Both the position numbers and the translations under genes were made by a program. Under the pieces are notes generated by a model that saw nothing but the letters and a program-made list of their open reading frames with translations, did no database searches and was not told the origin of the DNA. A stretch of DNA of 35,075 nucleotides from Scybalomonas sp905214925 (GTDB lineage: Bacteria > Bacillota > Clostridia > Lachnospirales > Lachnospiraceae), in assembly GCA_905214925.1 (NCBI GenBank), contig CAJMOB010000035.1, positions 1 to 35,075 on the forward strand, given 5' to 3'. Below, piece by piece: positions 7,852 to 15,707 of this stretch. Position 1 is the first letter of the stretch, and each line of letters starts with the position of its first letter.

Positions 7852-8127
7852 TTAATTATGTTTTTTATCAATTTTACATCTTTCTTTTGTCACTTCTGGC
7901 TCTACATCAACAATAATAATATCCGCTCCGATTCGAACGATCTCATTATAACAAATACAAAATTCAGGGTTTTTTCCAAGACACCCAAAAAATTTTCCAG
8001 GACCAGGAATAATAATCTGACAGATCTGTCCTGTACAAGCATCAAACTCTAAATCTGATACAAATCCCATCCGACAACCATCTCTACAATTGATCACTTC
8101 TTTTTGCCTAAGCTCTAAAAATCGCAT
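7852..8127 (-). CDS. YlmC/YmxH-family sporulation protein (91 aa)
   Basis: A small PRC-barrel-like protein found in spore-forming Firmicutes. Seen: the start MRFLELRQKEVINCRDG followed by MGFVSDLEFD, characteristic of the YlmC/YmxH family, then IIIPGPGKFFG and a charged, lysine-rich end. The length is normal. The ribosome site is weak (GGGG about eleven bases before ATG 8127). It lies upstream of nrdR on the same strand with a 173-bp gap that contains the nrdR promoter. Its presence supports a spore-forming lineage; the biochemical role is not established. Confidence 0.8.
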   Translation of the reverse strand: MRFLELRQKEVINCRDGCRMGFVSDLEFDACTGQICQIIIPGPGKFFGCLGKNPEFCICYNEIVRIGADIIIVDVEPEVTKERCKIDKKHN

Positions 8128-8287
8128 CGATCTGCCCCGAAACTCTTTTATTATTATTTATATGAGTGATTTATAAAATTATACCTTTTAAACTTGAAAA
8201 ACGCAGTTTTTGACTGATTGCCTTGGCATAAAATTCTTTTCTCCACAAACAATAAGAAACTGCTTTTAGAAGAATTCCCTATTACAC

Positions 8288-8320
8288 AAAAAAGCCCTTC
8301 TCCTTTGAGAAGAGCTTTTT
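8288..8320 (-). terminator. rnf operon terminator
   Basis: On the minus strand GC-rich arms (AAAAAGCTCTTCTC / GAGAAGGGCTTTTT, one mismatch) around a short AAAG loop end in a T-run, 23 bp past the rnfB stop. Confidence 0.85.
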
Positions 8321-8342
8321 ATATAAACCCAATTTTTCATCA

Positions 8343-9125
8343 TTAAAGAATGACTTTTACTGGACATTTCTGTGCACAAATACCACAATTTGTACATTTT
8401 TCTGGATCGATATGAGCGATATTGTTTTCCACTTTCACAGCTTCCACTGGACAGTTTTTCGCACAAATACCACAACCGATACATCCTGTTGAACAAACGG
8501 CTTTTACATCTTTTCCTTTGTCTTTTGAACTACATTGTACTAAATGTTTTTGCTCATAAGGTACAAATTCAATTAGATTTTTTGGACAAGCGGTAATACA
8601 TTTTCCACAGGCTTTACAAGCATCTTTATCAACTTTAGCAATTCCATTCTCAACATGAATGGCATCAAATGGACAAGCTTTTACACAGCTACCGAAACCT
8701 GTACAACCATAAGAACAAGCTTTTGGTCCACCACCAGGAGCAGAAGCCGCCATAACACAATCTTCAATTCCTGTATACTCGTATTGTGTTTTTGCCTTTT
8801 CACAAGTACCAGCACATTTTACAAAAGCCACCATCTTTACAGAGTCACCAGCAGATACGCCCATAACTTCTGCAATTTTATTTCCAACTTCTTCTCCACC
8901 AACTGGACAAGCATTTACGGCAGCTTCTCCATTGGCAATAGCTTTTGCAAGACCATCACAACCAGGATATCCACAACCACCGCAGTTATTACCTGGCAAT
9001 AGTCCACGAACAGCCTCTTCCTTTTCATTAACAGGAACTTTGAATTTTTCCGCTGAAAATCCTAAGAAGAGACCGATAAAAAGACCTGTAAGTCCAACGA
9101 TTGCCGCTGCAATAATAATTCCCAT
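8343..9125 (-). CDS. Rnf complex subunit RnfB (260 aa)
   Basis: The ferredoxin-accepting iron-sulfur subunit of the membrane-bound ferredoxin:NAD+ oxidoreductase. Seen: one N-terminal membrane helix (~residues 3-25), then NCGGCGYPGCDG, the [4Fe-4S] signature of RnfB. Four CxxCxxC-type clusters follow in ferredoxin-like pairs (CTGFGSCVKACP, CKACGKCITACP, CIGCGICAKNCP, CTNCGICAQKCP). It is the last gene of the operon, 16 bp after rnfA, with GGAGG upstream of ATG 9125. The length and extra clusters fit the clostridial form, which is longer than the proteobacterial one. Confidence 0.97.
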   Translation of the reverse strand: MGIIIAAAIVGLTGLFIGLFLGFSAEKFKVPVNEKEEAVRGLLPGNNCGGCGYPGCDGLAKAIANGEAAVNACPVGGEEVGNKIAEVMGVSAGDSVKMVAFVKCAGTCEKAKTQYEYTGIEDCVMAASAPGGGPKACSYGCTGFGSCVKACPFDAIHVENGIAKVDKDACKACGKCITACPKNLIEFVPYEQKHLVQCSSKDKGKDVKAVCSTGCIGCGICAKNCPVEAVKVENNIAHIDPEKCTNCGICAQKCPVKVIL

Positions 9126-9141
9126 TTTTTCGTCCCTCCTA

Positions 9142-9717
9142 TTAAATTAATCCTGAGAATCCAAAGAAAGCGATTGACATTAAACAAGCTGCTAATAATA
9201 CAATTGGCATTCCTTTAAAAGATTCTGGAACATCATTATATTCCATTTTTTCACGAATACCTGCTAATACAACGATAGCGATTGTAAAACCAACAGAAAT
9301 ACCAATACCATTAATAACACTCTCTAAAATGCTATAGCTATTCTGTACGTTTGTAAGTGCAACGCCAAGTACCGCACAGTTTGTTGTAATAAGTGGAAGA
9401 TATACCCCAAGAGCCTCATAAAGAGATGGCATAGATTTCTTTAAAAACATCTCTACAAACTGTACAAGACAAGCAATAACAAGAATAAATACGATTGTCT
9501 GTAGATATTCTGTATTTGTTGTTACTAAAACAAATTTATTGATAAGGCTTGTTAAGAAGGATGCGATTGTGATAACGAAAATTACCGCAGCACCCATACC
9601 ACCAGCAGTCTCTATCTTCTTAGATACTCCAAGGAATGGACATAGACCTAAGAACTGGCTTAATACAACGTTATTCACTAAGGCAGAACCGATAGCGATT
9701 AATAACAATTCTTTCAT
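9142..9717 (-). CDS. Rnf complex subunit RnfA (191 aa)
   Basis: An integral membrane subunit of Rnf. Seen: about six hydrophobic helices, the N-terminal LFLIAIGSALVNNVVLSQ-type start (here MKELLLIAIGSALVNN), LGLCPFLGVSK with a conserved Cys, and TTNCAVLGVAL with the second Cys. In the family these paired cysteines in RnfA and RnfE hold an intramembrane iron-sulfur centre. Normal length. A GGAGG site lies upstream of ATG 9717, and the gene follows rnfE by 17 bp. Confidence 0.97.
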   Translation of the reverse strand: MKELLLIAIGSALVNNVVLSQFLGLCPFLGVSKKIETAGGMGAAVIFVITIASFLTSLINKFVLVTTNTEYLQTIVFILVIACLVQFVEMFLKKSMPSLYEALGVYLPLITTNCAVLGVALTNVQNSYSILESVINGIGISVGFTIAIVVLAGIREKMEYNDVPESFKGMPIVLLAACLMSIAFFGFSGLI

Positions 9718-9734
9718 TTCTTTCCTCCCTTTCC

Positions 9735-10436
9735 TTATTTCACATCTGTATCATAGAATTTAGAACTACATTTTCCGTTTGAACAGTTTTGACAATCTCC
9801 ACATCCTTGGATTGGTTCATACTGTTTTCCAGCTTTTTCTGCTTTTTTACGGTTTACACGATTCATAATTGCAATTAAAAATGCAAGCACTAAAAATGCA
9901 CCTGGCGCTAAAATAAAAATAGTTGCGGAAATTCCTTCTGGTAAAATTTGAAATCCAAAAATCTGACCAGCACCTAAAATTTCACGACAAGCACCTAAGA
10001 CAGTTAAGGAACAAGTGAAACCAAGTCCCATACCGATACCATCAAAGAAAGATGGAATAACTGGATTTTTAGCCGCATAAGATTCTGCACGCCCTAAAAT
10101 AATACAGTTAACTACAATAAGAGGAATATAAAGTCCTAAACTCGCATTTAAAGCTGGAATGTATGCCTCTAATAAAAACTGTACAATGGTAACTAATGAA
10201 GCTACGATTACGATATAGGCAGGTATTCTAACTCTATCTGGAATAATTTTACGGAGAGCGGAAATAATAGCATTAGATAACATTAAAACCGCTGTTGTTG
10301 TAAGTCCCATACCAGCACCGTTGATAGCAGAAGTTGTTACCGCAAGCGTTGGACACATACCAAGCAATAGTACAAGAGTTGGGTTTTCTTTTACAATACC
10401 ATTAAATAAACGTTCAATTGGAGTATTTGCTTTCAT
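9735..10436 (-). CDS. Rnf complex subunit RnfE with Cys-rich tail (233 aa)
   Basis: A membrane subunit paralogous to RnfA. Seen: LLGMCPTLAVT and VVNCIILGRAES carry the two conserved intramembrane Cys, across about six helices. Beyond the last helix a hydrophilic tail of about 40 residues includes CGDCQNCSNGKC, four cysteines in twelve residues, which the minimal RnfE/NqrD fold does not need. The ATG at 10436 overlaps the rnfG stop (TAATG), so the two are coupled, and GGAGG lies upstream. The tail might bind metal or an iron-sulfur cluster; that is inference. Confidence 0.95.
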   Translation of the reverse strand: MKANTPIERLFNGIVKENPTLVLLLGMCPTLAVTTSAINGAGMGLTTTAVLMLSNAIISALRKIIPDRVRIPAYIVIVASLVTIVQFLLEAYIPALNASLGLYIPLIVVNCIILGRAESYAAKNPVIPSFFDGIGMGLGFTCSLTVLGACREILGAGQIFGFQILPEGISATIFILAPGAFLVLAFLIAIMNRVNRKKAEKAGKQYEPIQGCGDCQNCSNGKCSSKFYDTDVK

Positions 10437-11041
10437 TAATTAGCACCTCCTAATGTTTTAAAATATGCAAGACACGCATTCATACCTTTTGTCATCGCAT
10501 TTGATGTAATTGTTGCACCTGAAATAGCATCAATCTGATCATCAGAAGTTGCACCTGATTTTGTTACTGTAAACTGTTCTACCTTTTTATTTTTGAACTG
10601 ATCACTAAAACTTGCTTCTTTTGCCTTTTGTCCAAGACCTGCTGTTTCATTGTTGATCAGCGTTTCATAACCAGTAACAGTTCCATCAGCTAAAATACCA
10701 ACTGTGAAATTCAGTTCTCCGCCATATCCTTCCATATTGCTGACATTCATAACATAGCCAACAACTGCTCCACTAGCATCTTTTCCAACAAGCACTTTTT
10801 TCATTTCAGTGCCTGTAATCCCTGCATCAGCAATGACTTTGTTAGCATTTTCCACGCTAACACTTTCATCTTCTACAAACTCAGAAGCATCTGGCATAAC
10901 GTTTTGATAAGCCTGTTGTTCTGCTTTTGCTTGTGCTGCTGCGATTGGATTTTTTGTGATGCTATAAACACCACCTAATGCCGCACCAGCAATCACTGTA
11001 ATTGCAAATAAAATAAGACCTTCTTTCAAAATACGATTCAT
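10436..11041 (-). CDS. Rnf complex subunit RnfG, covalent FMN protein (201 aa)
   Basis: A subunit with one N-terminal helix (residues ~7-27) and an extracytoplasmic FMN-binding domain. Seen: the flavinylation motif SGATITS near the C-terminus, with Thr177 as the expected FMN-phosphoester site, and GYGGELNFTVGI and TAGLGQKAKE typical of the family. The start overlaps the rnfD stop (TAATG). An ApbE-type flavin transferase is needed for maturation and is not in the window. Confidence 0.95.
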   Translation of the reverse strand: MNRILKEGLILFAITVIAGAALGGVYSITKNPIAAAQAKAEQQAYQNVMPDASEFVEDESVSVENANKVIADAGITGTEMKKVLVGKDASGAVVGYVMNVSNMEGYGGELNFTVGILADGTVTGYETLINNETAGLGQKAKEASFSDQFKNKKVEQFTVTKSGATSDDQIDAISGATITSNAMTKGMNACLAYFKTLGGAN

Positions 11042-11991
11042 TATTTGTTACCTCCTTTCGGAACACCAAAGGCGCGTGGCCATGTGACTCTCTCAATAAG
11101 AGGTACTAATAAGTTAGAGAAGATAATGGCATAAGAAACACCTTCTGCAGATGGTCCAAACAAACGGAAGATGGATGTTAAAAGACCTAAAATAATACCA
11201 AATACAATTTTTCCATTTGGAGTAATTGGAGAGGTTACATAATCGGTTGCCATAAAGAATGCACCTAATAATAAACCACCACCAAAAATATGCGCTCCAA
11301 CAAAATATATAATATCTTGTCCTGTCACTGCTGCATAAATTGCTGTGAAAACTGCTACTGTTCCAATATAAAATACTGGAATTTGATAGCTAGTCACTTT
11401 ACGAATAATTAAATAAACACCGCCAATAATTAAAGCAATTGCAGATGTTTCACCAATTGTACCAGCAGTTTGGCCAATAAAGAGATCCATTAACTCAGGA
11501 GAACCTCCATTTTTTAATACAGCAAGTGGTGTTGCTCCTGATACACCATCTAAATATTGGCAAGCGAAGTTTGTCATTGGACCTGTAAAGGATAGTAATA
11601 AAAAACATCTAGCACCCAGTGCTGGATTCATAAAGTTTTGTCCCATTCCACCAAACAGCTGTTTTACAATAATAATCGCAAATACACTACCGATAATTGC
11701 CATCCAAATCGGAAGTTGTACTGGTAAGTTCAAAGCTAATAAAATTCCTGTTACAACTGCACTCAAATCTTTAATCGTTAAAGTTTTGTGCATAAAATAC
11801 TCATAAATTCCTTCAGAAGCCACGCAAGCAATGATACATACTAAAATTAAAATTGCTGCACGAATTCCAAAATTATAAATACCAAAAAGTGTTGCTGGCA
11901 ACATCGCAATGATGACATCGAGCATAATACTGCTAGTTGTATCTTTAGCTCTTACATGAGGATTTGAAGATACCTGTAATAATTCACTCAC
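11041..11991 (-). CDS. Rnf complex subunit RnfD (316 aa)
   Basis: A membrane subunit with covalent FMN. Seen: multiple helices and DGVSGATPL, where Thr154 is the expected flavinylated residue, followed by the NqrB/RnfD-type C-terminal helices. The start is judged to be GTG 11991: AAGGAGG (12001-12007) lies nine bases upstream, and the protein then begins MSELLQVSSNPHVR as in relatives. The in-frame GTG at 12000 touches the ribosome site and adds only three residues. The rnfC stop lies inside this ribosome site. Confidence 0.95.
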   Translation of the reverse strand: MSELLQVSSNPHVRAKDTTSSIMLDVIIAMLPATLFGIYNFGIRAAILILVCIIACVASEGIYEYFMHKTLTIKDLSAVVTGILLALNLPVQLPIWMAIIGSVFAIIIVKQLFGGMGQNFMNPALGARCFLLLSFTGPMTNFACQYLDGVSGATPLAVLKNGGSPELMDLFIGQTAGTIGETSAIALIIGGVYLIIRKVTSYQIPVFYIGTVAVFTAIYAAVTGQDIIYFVGAHIFGGGLLLGAFFMATDYVTSPITPNGKIVFGIILGLLTSIFRLFGPSAEGVSYAIIFSNLLVPLIERVTWPRAFGVPKGGNK

Positions 11992-12005
11992 AATATTCAC
12001 CCTCC

Positions 12006-13331
12006 TTATTTCTTTCTATTTGCCAATGCTGTTTTTCTCATTGTCTTAATCGCCTGTGCAAGCTGACGCTTTGCTGGACATACAAAAGAACAACAACCAC
12101 ATTCACAACATTCCACACCATTATATTGTTCAAATCTCTTTAAATCACCATGTTCTGCAAAATCAGCCATTCGTGATGGAACAAGACGTCCTGGACAAAC
12201 TTGAACACAGCGTCCACAATTAATACAAGCAGTCTCAACAGACTTTGATACATCATCTTTCTTAAAACATAATAAAGCAGATGAAGTTTTAGTACATGGA
12301 ACATCTAATGTAGACATTGCCATACCCATCATTGGGCCACCTGAAATAATTTTTTCTGGTTCTTCCACAAAACCTCCAACTGCTTCAATTAATTCTCTAC
12401 TATTTGTACCTGTACGAACTAAGAAATTGGCTGTATCTTTTACTGCATCTCCTGTTACTGTAATGGTTCTTTCATAAACAGGCTTTCCTTCATAAATTGC
12501 GCGATAAATGGACATAACTGTTTCTACATTCTGTACAACACAATTTACATCTGCTGGAAGCATAGAAGAATTAATAGAACGTTTTGTTGTTGCATAAATT
12601 AATTGACGTTCTGCACCTTGTGGATACTTTGTTTTTAAAAGTTTTACTTCCATTTTAGATTCACCAGCAGATTTAATGGCCTCTTCCATTTTTTTGGCAG
12701 CATCTGGCTTATTATCTTCAATTGCGAAGATTCCGTGTGCTTTTGGAAATAGTTGTAAAACAACTTTTAAGCCTGCCACTAATTTTTCTGGAGTCTCCAT
12801 CATTCTTCTGTAATCACAAGTGATATATGGCTCACACTCAGCACAGTTAATAATAACTCGATCGATAGAATCTTCATTCTTTGGAGTCAGTTTGACATTA
12901 GTAGGAAAACCAGCTCCTCCCTGTCCTACGATTCCCGCATTTTTTACCGCAGTACGAATTTCTTCCTTGCTCATTTGTTCTAGCGGTTTTACATTTTTTG
13001 CAAAATCAATTTCTTCATACTGATTATCATTTTCTACAATAATCGAGTCTACTTTTGTTCCTGCAATTGTCATACGAGCTTCGATTGCTTTTACTGTCCC
13101 TGATACCGAGCTGTGGATATTTGCTGATATAAATCCACTTGCTTCTGCAATCAGCTGTCCAACTAATACTCGATCACCCTTTTTGACAACTGGAACTGCT
13201 GGTGCACCAATATGTTGGCTTAAAGGATATACCAGTTCACCCTTTGGCAGATAAGGAGTAATCGCTTTATCTTTGGATAACTCTTTTCCATCTTGCGGAT
13301 GAATTCCACCTTTGAATGTAAATAATCCCAT
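12006..13331 (-). CDS. Rnf complex subunit RnfC, NADH-binding (441 aa)
   Basis: The peripheral subunit that exchanges electrons with NAD(H). Seen: an N-terminal barrel-like part, GQGGAGFPTNVKL near residue 137 (nucleotide/FMN site as in Nqo1), then two [4Fe-4S] motifs, CINCGRCVQVCP and CCECGCCSFVCP, near the C-terminus. First gene of rnfCDGEAB; a purine-rich AAGGGAAG precedes ATG 13331. The promoter and a Rex-like site lie 70-120 bp upstream. In Clostridia the complex couples reduced ferredoxin oxidation to NAD+ reduction and pumps H+ or Na+; which ion is used here cannot be read from sequence. Confidence 0.97.
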   Translation of the reverse strand: MGLFTFKGGIHPQDGKELSKDKAITPYLPKGELVYPLSQHIGAPAVPVVKKGDRVLVGQLIAEASGFISANIHSSVSGTVKAIEARMTIAGTKVDSIIVENDNQYEEIDFAKNVKPLEQMSKEEIRTAVKNAGIVGQGGAGFPTNVKLTPKNEDSIDRVIINCAECEPYITCDYRRMMETPEKLVAGLKVVLQLFPKAHGIFAIEDNKPDAAKKMEEAIKSAGESKMEVKLLKTKYPQGAERQLIYATTKRSINSSMLPADVNCVVQNVETVMSIYRAIYEGKPVYERTITVTGDAVKDTANFLVRTGTNSRELIEAVGGFVEEPEKIISGGPMMGMAMSTLDVPCTKTSSALLCFKKDDVSKSVETACINCGRCVQVCPGRLVPSRMADFAEHGDLKRFEQYNGVECCECGCCSFVCPAKRQLAQAIKTMRKTALANRKK

Positions 13332-13401
13332 GTTCTTCCCTTCTTTCCCATTATTTTAATAGCTAATATTCTTAATTTGGCTATCAATTATCGACAAGAA
13401 C

Positions 13402-13430
13402 ATTATATGATATACTGTATACAATATCAA
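13402..13430 (-). promoter_or_regulatory. rnf operon promoter
   Basis: On the minus strand TTGATA (13425-13430), 17 bases, TATAAT (13402-13407). The spacer includes the palindrome TGTATACA (13416-13423). The transcript would start near 13395, giving a leader of about 65 bases. Confidence 0.8.
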
Positions 13431-13433
13431 TAA

Positions 13434-13451
13434 TTGTTAACTTTTTAACGA
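13434..13451. promoter_or_regulatory. Putative Rex operator upstream of rnf
   Basis: The plus strand reads TTGTTAA-CTTT-TTAACGA, which differs from the Firmicute Rex consensus TTGTTAAnnnnTTAACAA at one base. It lies 3 bp upstream of the rnf -35 box, placed so that a bound repressor could block polymerase. Rex releases DNA when NADH is high, which would induce an NADH-linked ion pump. Confidence 0.6.
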
Positions 13452-13919
13452 GTTTTTTTTTAAACATTTTTCATAAATTGTTTATGAATTCCAATGTTTT
13501 TTATATATAAATCAGTATAGTAATGTAATTTTTTCACTAGTTTCTTACGTTTTTCTTACAAAAAATAGCGACTTATTTACTATTTTTAACAATCAATTTT
13601 GTATACAAACTATAAGCATGTAAATCACTTTCTTCCTATTAAAATAATTCGTTTCTTTTGTGAAAATTGCCTATTTTTCTGCTAGTAATATTTTCCATTC
13701 TCTCTATTTTTATTTTATTATAACTTATTAATTATTCTCTCTGTTTTTAATATATTCAACCTATTCAATCAAAATTGAAATCTAACATTCATTTTCGCTC
13801 TTTTTATTTCTTATGTTTCTCTACTATATGCAATAATAATAATTTTATGTGAGAAAAAAACATCATTAAACCAAAGTAAAAACTTCTTATGTACGAGCCC
13901 CCTCATTTGTGCATAGCAC
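13452..13919. other. AT-rich intergenic stretch, no gene seen
   Basis: No open frame of useful length with a ribosome site was found. The only structure noticed is a 12-bp perfect palindrome, TTTGTATACAAA, at 13598-13609, related to the palindrome in the rnf promoter spacer. Confidence 0.5.
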
Positions 13920-13963
13920 TTTTTAATGTTATAGGAAATGTAAATTTCCTATAACATTAAAAA
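13920..13963. repeat. 20-bp perfect inverted repeat
   Basis: Arms 13920-13939 and 13944-13963 (core AATGTTATAGGAAAT) pair perfectly around a 4-base loop. It has no T-run after the stem on either strand, so it is not a standard terminator, though it abuts one. Its function is unknown. Confidence 0.7.
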
Positions 13964-13965
13964 AA

Positions 13966-13995
13966 GGTCGATATTCCTTCTATCGGCCTTTTTTT
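13966..13995 (-). terminator. Terminator after the DUF5662 gene
   Basis: Stem GGTCGATA / TATCGGCC (one G-T wobble), 7-base loop, with seven-base T-runs on both strands, so probably bidirectional. It ends 10 bp from the DUF5662 stop. Confidence 0.85.
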
Positions 13996-14005
13996 AATAA
14001 ACATT

Positions 14006-14551
14006 TTAATAATCTCCTTTTGGCAATAATACATATTTTATATACCAAAACGTCTTTTTTTCTCCTTTTTTATAAAGCATTTTTAATAGTTTTTCTAATA
14101 ATGCTTGTGTTTCTGGATGAATAATCATACGTTTACGTCCTCTTGCATAATATTTCCAAGGTAGTGTTTGATTATATTCTTTCCCATAATATACTTTGCT
14201 TGCACAAATTCGATCAATGACCATCTCTACTACATAGCAAAGAGGCATTTTCATACCAGCCAATGGATATAGCCCATCTAAACTATAATCAATCCAATAT
14301 TCATAATGATGCTTATTTCTCCCTTTATGATGCAACCAAGCAGAAGAATATCCTCTATCCATTCTTTCAGCGTTATTTGGACTCTCATCCCCTAAATAAT
14401 ACTTCACCCCTACTGAAAATTCAGTTGGAGAATATTTTGATAAATCATGAAGAATTCCTTGCTTATATAAGCCTACTTGAAAACAATATCGCATTACAAG
14501 CAATTTATGCGTCGTAATTGTTTTAAAATGTAGCCGTGCTTTTCCTCTCAT
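14006..14551 (-). CDS. DUF5662 family protein (181 aa)
   Basis: A conserved Firmicute protein of unknown function. Seen: LHDLSKYSPTEF near residues 33-44, HHKGRNKHHYEYW near 74-86 and VEMVIDRICAS near 110; the HD and HH pairs resemble a metal-binding HD-type site, but no activity is established. ATG 14551 is chosen because GGAAAGGCGG lies upstream and a longer start at 14596 would overlap cysE. With this start the gene follows cysE by 19 bp and is probably co-transcribed with it. No role in cysteine synthesis is known. Confidence 0.75.
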   Translation of the reverse strand: MRGKARLHFKTITTHKLLVMRYCFQVGLYKQGILHDLSKYSPTEFSVGVKYYLGDESPNNAERMDRGYSSAWLHHKGRNKHHYEYWIDYSLDGLYPLAGMKMPLCYVVEMVIDRICASKVYYGKEYNQTLPWKYYARGRKRMIIHPETQALLEKLLKMLYKKGEKKTFWYIKYVLLPKGDY

Positions 14552-14570
14552 AAAAGATCCGCCTTTCCTT

Positions 14571-15494
14571 TTAATACTCCCAAATTTTCTTATCATCGCA
14601 TTTTCTATCTTCTTGGATCACCAGCTCTGGACTCTTGGCACTTACTTTTGTATTTGCCGGAATGGATTCTGTAACAAAAGTATTTCCTCCAATAATCACT
14701 TGATCTCCAATCACGGTTGTACCTCCAAGCACAGTGGAGTTTGCATAAATTGTCACATGATTTCCAATTGTTGGATGACGCTTTGTACCGGATAACTCTT
14801 GCCCCTTTCTTGTAGAAAGAGCACCTAATGTTACTCCCTGATATAACTTTACATGATTTCCAATAATGGTTGTTTCACCAATAACAATTCCTGTACCATG
14901 ATCAATAAAGAAATATTCTCCAATCTGGGCTCCTGGATTAATGTCAATTCCTGTCCTTCCATGGGCATATTCACTCATAATTCTCGGAATAAATGGAACT
15001 TTTTCCTCATATAAAATATGCGCCATACGATATACATAAATGGCAAACAAACCTGGATAAGAGAAAATAATTTCCTCTTTACTTCCTGCTGCTGGATCCC
15101 CATCAAATCCTGCTTGTAAATCTTTTAATAACATTTTTTGCACTTCTGGAAGTTTTTTAAAAAAACGATCACAAATTTCACTTTCACAAGAGCATTCTTC
15201 AAAACGTTCTCCATTTTTTGCCTGATCATAGGACATTGCAATACAAATTTGCTTCTTTAACTTATCATAAACATGATTCAAACGATACCCAACATAATAT
15301 TCTATTTCTAAAGATAAAATGCTATCTTCCCCAAAATATCCTGGAAAAATAATCTTTTTTAGCTCCTGAATAATTTCTATAATTTCTGCTCGATTTGGCA
15401 ATGGATGACCATCCTTTGGAAGAAAAATACTTTCTTCTCGATAATTTTTTGTAAAATGTTCCACTGCATAATCCAAAGCTTCTTTTTTACCCAT
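14571..15494 (-). CDS. Serine O-acetyltransferase (307 aa)
   Basis: Converts serine and acetyl-CoA to O-acetylserine, the first step of cysteine synthesis. Seen: an N-terminal helical part (residues 1-180) and a left-handed beta-helix of hexapeptide repeats from GIDINPGAQIGEYFFIDHGTG, with VIGETTIIGNHVKLYQGVTLGA; the His in IDHGTG fits the active-site base. The length fits the longer EpsC-type variant rather than E. coli CysE (273 aa). AGAAAGG lies 11 bases before ATG 15494. A promoter at 15663-15691 gives a long leader of about 160 bases with a stable hairpin. Confidence 0.9.
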   Translation of the reverse strand: MGKKEALDYAVEHFTKNYREESIFLPKDGHPLPNRAEIIEIIQELKKIIFPGYFGEDSILSLEIEYYVGYRLNHVYDKLKKQICIAMSYDQAKNGERFEECSCESEICDRFFKKLPEVQKMLLKDLQAGFDGDPAAGSKEEIIFSYPGLFAIYVYRMAHILYEEKVPFIPRIMSEYAHGRTGIDINPGAQIGEYFFIDHGTGIVIGETTIIGNHVKLYQGVTLGALSTRKGQELSGTKRHPTIGNHVTIYANSTVLGGTTVIGDQVIIGGNTFVTESIPANTKVSAKSPELVIQEDRKCDDKKIWEY

Positions 15495-15570
15495 ATTCTT
15501 CTCAACCTTTCTACATTTTACTGTCTAATGCCAGCATAATTTCTGACTATCGCTCTCATTTAAAAGATGA

Positions 15571-15600
15571 GGAACTGGATTTTCTACTTATTCCAGTTCC
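15571..15600 (-). terminator. Stable hairpin between topB and cysE
   Basis: A perfect 9-bp stem, GGAACTGGA / TCCAGTTCC, with a 12-base loop, followed on the minus strand by TCATCTTTT. It may end the topB transcript or attenuate cysE, because it lies inside the cysE leader. No T-box or SAM-riboswitch consensus was found in the leader. Confidence 0.5.
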
Positions 15601-15662
15601 CAGGTGCTGTCAAATGTTATACACATTGGCGAGCAATCTTAAATTACTTACAATTTTATTTT

Positions 15663-15691
15663 ACATTAGTACAGAACAATCGTTTTGTCAA
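15663..15691 (-). promoter_or_regulatory. Putative cysE promoter
   Basis: On the minus strand TTGACA (15686-15691), 17 bases, TAATGT (15663-15668). A good -35 and a moderate -10, lying just after the topB stop. Confidence 0.55.
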
Positions 15692-15707
15692 GAATGGCAA
15701 TCTACCA

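Noticed and set aside
8655..9002. Plus-strand open frame opposite rnfB
   Set aside because: Thr/Ser-rich mirror of the cysteine- and glycine-rich rnfB codons, with no start signal; rnfB is certain here.
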